Source: Polyporus tsugae (Eukaryota; Basidiomycota; Agaricomycetes; Polyporales; Polyporaceae). Taken from it: a stretch of 64,000 nucleotides of DNA. Position 1 is the first letter of the stretch; each line of letters starts with the position of its first letter. Of the stretch, positions 60,683-64,000 are shown piece by piece. The translations under genes were made by a program, and so were the position numbers. Location of the stretch: positions 2,172,501-2,236,500 of the forward strand of contig JAHRBS010000006.1 in the NCBI GenBank assembly GCA_024305745.1, given 5' to 3'. The notes below the pieces were generated by a model that worked only from the letters and a program-made list of their open reading frames with translations, was not told the origin of the DNA and ran no database searches.

Positions 60683-61234
60683 GGCGTTCCAGTTAGCCTG
60701 TCAGTAGAGGAAGCAAGACAAGACGTGGGGTATGGACAGCTGGAGGTAATCGAAGGGAAAGGGAGGGGGACCGCCGTCGTGACGTCGGCGTCGTCGGAGG
60801 CCCGAGGGATCTAATAAGCGCCCGTCAACGTCGAGCGCTCTTCTTTCGCAGCCGCCTAGTAAGTTACATATAATAAGCAACTCGCATGCAAAGCATCGAA
60901 GGGCATGCATGGACAGTCGTCCGCGCCGCGCGGTGCGATTCCACATTACTTGACCTGCGCAATATTTAGATCTGCGCGTTGAGACAAGAGAGTAGGGCCT
61001 CACGAGTGCCTCAGCCGATAAGACACTAGGATAGGTTTCTTCTACTTATCCACTTTCGTTCCCTGGGTCAATGCTGTGTTCAGAGGAGTGAATTGAGCAC
61101 CTCTATTGACATGGGACTATGGATACAAGAGGCCAATGTACGATAATATCAGCGATGTTGGACGCGAACACCGGACGTGGAGCAGAAACAGGACTACCAT
61201 ACGTCATGTATGGGCGACACCAGCACGGTGCACA
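60683..61234. other. Intergenic
   Basis: Upstream of the ArfGAP gene and downstream of the Fe-S assembly gene (both minus strand). No gene recognised. Confidence 0.6.
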
Positions 61235-62060
61235 TTACGACCCAACAGTGAAGGACTCGCCACACCCGCAAGCGTCCTTGATGTTGGGGTTCTTGAACGC
61301 AAACTTGGCGCTACGAAGAGGAACCATGCGTCAGGGAAAAGGAAGGTATGCTTACAGAAAGTTGAAACGCACCTCAGGCCGTCCTCCTGCCAGTCCATCT
61401 CGCTGCCGATGATCGAGAACAGCGCTTTACTATCAATGACCACCTTGACCCCGTCCTGCTCCACAACCTCGTCGAACTTGGACGGCTTCTCGACGTACTC
61501 CAGGTGGTACGAGAGGCCTGCGCAGCCCTTGTTCCGTACACCGATCCGGATCAACTGGGGCGTGGGGCTCTTGAGGAGGTTCTGCAATCGCTCGATAGCG
61601 GCAGGTGTCTGACCACGGAGGGAGAGAGTTCAGCGCTAAGCACTTCACGAAGAGCTCGACGGTGCGCTTGTAGAACCTAACGTACCAGGGTAATAGCGGC
61701 CTTGGTTGCGCGGATAGTCGGGCGAGGCCGCTCAGCCTTGGGTATAGGTGGTGGCCGGGCTGCCACCTGGGGAGAAGCCGCATTTGGCGAAAGGTTCTTC
61801 GCTGTTGGCGGCTTAGAGGGGGTGTTCGAAGGAACGACGACCGGAGGTGTTTCTCCAAGCAGTGGGGACGTCGGTGATGAAGTAGGTTTGGACTTGGACG
61901 AGCTGGGAGGGGGAGGTGCGGGCCGGTCACGGGAGAGCGCAGACATCATGGCATGTCGATGGCTGGGGAGGTAAACCAGTGTGCGTGTTGAGGAAGGGGA
62001 GGGAATGAAGAGGGCTGCTGGCACATATGCGCGGTGTAGTCGAGTGAGTGTAGAGGCCAT
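61235..62060 (-). CDS. ISA1: ISA-type (A-type/HesB) iron-sulfur cluster assembly protein
   Basis: Mitochondrial A-type carrier needed for maturation of [4Fe-4S] proteins. Three exons (61686-62060, 61373-61608, 61235-61310) give 228 aa. The N-terminus (MASTLTRLHRAYVPAALFIP) is rich in R/S/A with few acids and fits a mitochondrial presequence. A Pro/Ser-rich linker of about 90 residues follows (PSNTPSKPPTAKNLSP). The HesB domain begins TPAAIERLQNLL and holds all three metal-binding cysteines: VRNKGCAGLSYHLEYV, and CGCGESF at the end (NIKDACGCGESFTVGS). KVVIDSKALFSIIGSEMDWQ is typical of the Isa1 branch. The symbol is by family resemblance; Isa1 versus Isa2 was not tested by alignment. Confidence 0.93.
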
Positions 62061-64000
62061 GGTGGTCGAGAGGAGGGCGTCGCCATCGTCCGAGTCGGGG
62101 ACGGGGAAGACATGCGATGCCCCGACACACCCCGATCCAGCCCCGATTTCTCGCCTATGTCAGCCAAATATTACGTAACAAGTGGGTAAACGGAAATCTC
62201 TCATTGGCCAAGAGTTTTCTATTAGTAAGCATACAGACGCCGACAGAGGTGCCTCAAGAACGAACTCGCGCCGGGGCCACTTGGCACTCGCCCACGGAGA
62301 GGCTCTAGCTTGTGTGACCTAGGCATCAAGGTCACCAACTCAACCCCTCATGCATCATGCCTCAATGATATTCAAGGTTGTGTGGTGGAAGATCGCGGTC
62401 TTCTGCAGCTTGATTTATTGGTAGGAACTTAATACGAACACATTAAGTAGCCCCGATTTACTATGCCTGCCAGTACCTGCGGCCTGAACTTCGGTGCTCC
62501 CAAGAGACTTGCAGCCAAAGGGGACAGGAGTATTTGGCAGAAATTCATCAACACCCTCTCTCTCCATGTTATAGGTTGCGGACTTGGAGGTATTTTGTCA
62601 ATCGACGACTGGCCGTGGCCAATTGGACGGCAATGCGCACGCACCGATGGTCCGAGTCGGCTTGTACATACATATGCGACACGTCTGCCGCCGTGATACA
62701 CCATGGTTCATAAAGAACGACTGCTGAAGAGGTATCATCTCAGTTTCACAACATATAGCTCACCGAATCGCATCTCCGACTCCATGATAGGGGTATGCAT
62801 TTAAACCTCGCGCCAATAAGGGCCCATAATCAACGTGTTTGAAGTTCGAGCCCGGTTGCCGTGCGCATCGAGAGGCCAAGCAAACATATTGTGTCACAAC
62901 TTGGATTCGGAGATCTTCATGCTTCGAGGTCACCCACAACGATATTTTTCAGGGTGTGATCACTGGAGCCCTTGTGACTTCGAACTTCCTGAGGTCTCTT
63001 CCAGGTCACTTATGTGATCCCGTTTCTTGCTGCCTTGCGTCGCGTTTCGGACCTTTCGTTCGGTGCATTTATCTCTTGAGTGTAGTGCACTCGAGGAATT
63101 TGGGTCGCTGCAGACAACTGTTTGAATTGCAATGGTATCATGGTTTCGTCTCGCATGCTTCGCGTCCAATTCCATGCCTTTGCGGTCTTGAGGTCCGGTC
63201 TGATTCTCTTTGAAGCCGGTGCACGTTGCATGCTATCGAATCGTACCAATCACGGAGCCGCGTAGCGGTAACATACTGAAAGCGATCCGATCAGTAGAGA
63301 GTGCTCCGCGATGGGTTGGCTCGCCTGTAGCTGGCCACATGCTGAAACTCCTGCCGTCCCGTGGCTGATGGTGGTATACGTGTGGCGTCGAGGGCGTCGA
63401 GAGAGAAAGACGGCCGTAGTGGCGGTGGCGGAAGGTGGTTTGAGCACTGGGAAGGCTACGGGGTGCAGACGGTGGATGACGGCTGGGGATCGTGGTGCAA
63501 TAGCAGTGTGGCTGACGTACCTGTAGACATTCACTCGGGTCTTCTTGGAAGGTGGTGGCTGACACGGAGAGCCGCGCCGTTGATGATGGGCGGGAAAAGG
63601 GCGGCTGACGAGCGCAGGAGAGGTGGGCTGCTGGGGAAGAGGCTGACAATTGGAGACACCAACGACCTGGTGGCGGACGACGGACAGAAAGGGACGAGAT
63701 AGATGGCGGAAGGAGAAGGGGCGGCGACTAATAGTTGAGTATATGAGGAACCTAGGGAGCTGCTTCGGCGCGTGCCGCTTAGGACTTTAGTTTAAACGCA
63801 AGTAAACAAGCGCGAATGAGGTGTGCCAGGATGCGGGTGGCCCCCGCAGCCTCGAAGACGACTGCCTCCTCACCGCCCAGACATTATCTCTGTGGCTTGG
63901 GTGATCGTGAGACAGCACGATACCTCTGTAGGTGGCCGGAATAATAAAGGTATGATGCTCACCGGGGATACGACAGATGCCCAGTAGTCCAGGCTGGGGA
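62061..64000. other. No supported gene to the window end
   Basis: An arginine/serine-rich minus-strand frame begins at 63649 (MSASSPAAHLSCARQPPFSR) and meets a good GTACGT donor about 130 nt on, so a small gene with a mitochondrial-like leader could start here. I recognise no domain in the candidate exons and do not call it. Confidence 0.5.

Noticed and set aside
62800..62880. tRNA-like string GTTCGAGCCC
   Set aside because: No A-box or cloverleaf-compatible arms could be found around it.
63233..63649. Possible small gene with mitochondrial-like leader on the minus strand
   Set aside because: A plausible donor exists near 63520, but no downstream exon resembles a known protein.

Overview
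The window is nuclear DNA of a basidiomycete fungus, most probably an Agaricomycete (wood-decay or litter type). Evidence: dense genes cut by many 45-65 nt GT-AG introns, GC-rich coding DNA, a class I hydrophobin, a laccase relic, a DUF6534 membrane protein, a DUF4246 protein, a DUF6697-like protein and basidiomycete-type tnp2 and Tc1/mariner transposons. Exon joints were read by eye; for genes where I give a protein length, the exon lengths sum to a multiple of three.

Layout. 1-8.3 kb: no gene I can support. 8.3-9.1 kb: Pom34-like nuclear pore protein (+). 10.3-13.1 kb: SNF2/Rad5-16-like ATPase (+). 13.5-17.0 kb: EST1/SMG7-like protein (+). 18.1-19.7 kb: TPR protein with an in-frame stop (+). 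20.6-23.2 kb: amino-acid permease (+). 24.6-25.0 kb: hydrophobin (+). 25.8-27.0 kb: dead laccase (+). 27.4-29.2 kb: coiled-coil DUF6697-like protein (-).

29.28-37.69 kb is a nested transposon block. A Tc1/mariner element of about 1.4 kb, with perfect inverted repeats, has been split by a 7.0-kb tnp2 (CACTA/CMC-type) element carrying two genes. The tnp2 element has imperfect CCCAGT... ends and a 7-bp target duplication. When it is removed, the exons of the mariner transposase sum to an uninterrupted 320-codon frame.

38.7-40.9 kb: DUF6534 seven-TM-type gene (+). 41.2-43.4 kb: cytochrome P450 with a one-base frameshift (-). 44.2-46.0 kb: DUF4246 putative 2-oxoglutarate oxygenase (+). 46.5-48.1 kb: long coiled-coil protein (+). 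48.6-49.8 kb: nucleotide-sugar (GDP-fucose-like) transporter (-). 50.5-53.3 kb: MRE11 (+). 53.6-54.7 kb: F-box-like protein (+). 55.4-57.8 kb: MFS drug/H+ antiporter (+). 58.7-60.7 kb: ArfGAP (-). 61.2-62.1 kb: ISA-type Fe-S assembly protein (-). 62.1-64 kb: nothing supported.

There is no obvious single pathway. Housekeeping genes (DNA repair, nuclear pore, RNA decay, trafficking, Fe-S assembly) alternate with environment-facing genes (hydrophobin, laccase relic, P450, transporters). Decay is concentrated in the environment-facing genes and the transposons. I saw no tRNA, rRNA or CRISPR.
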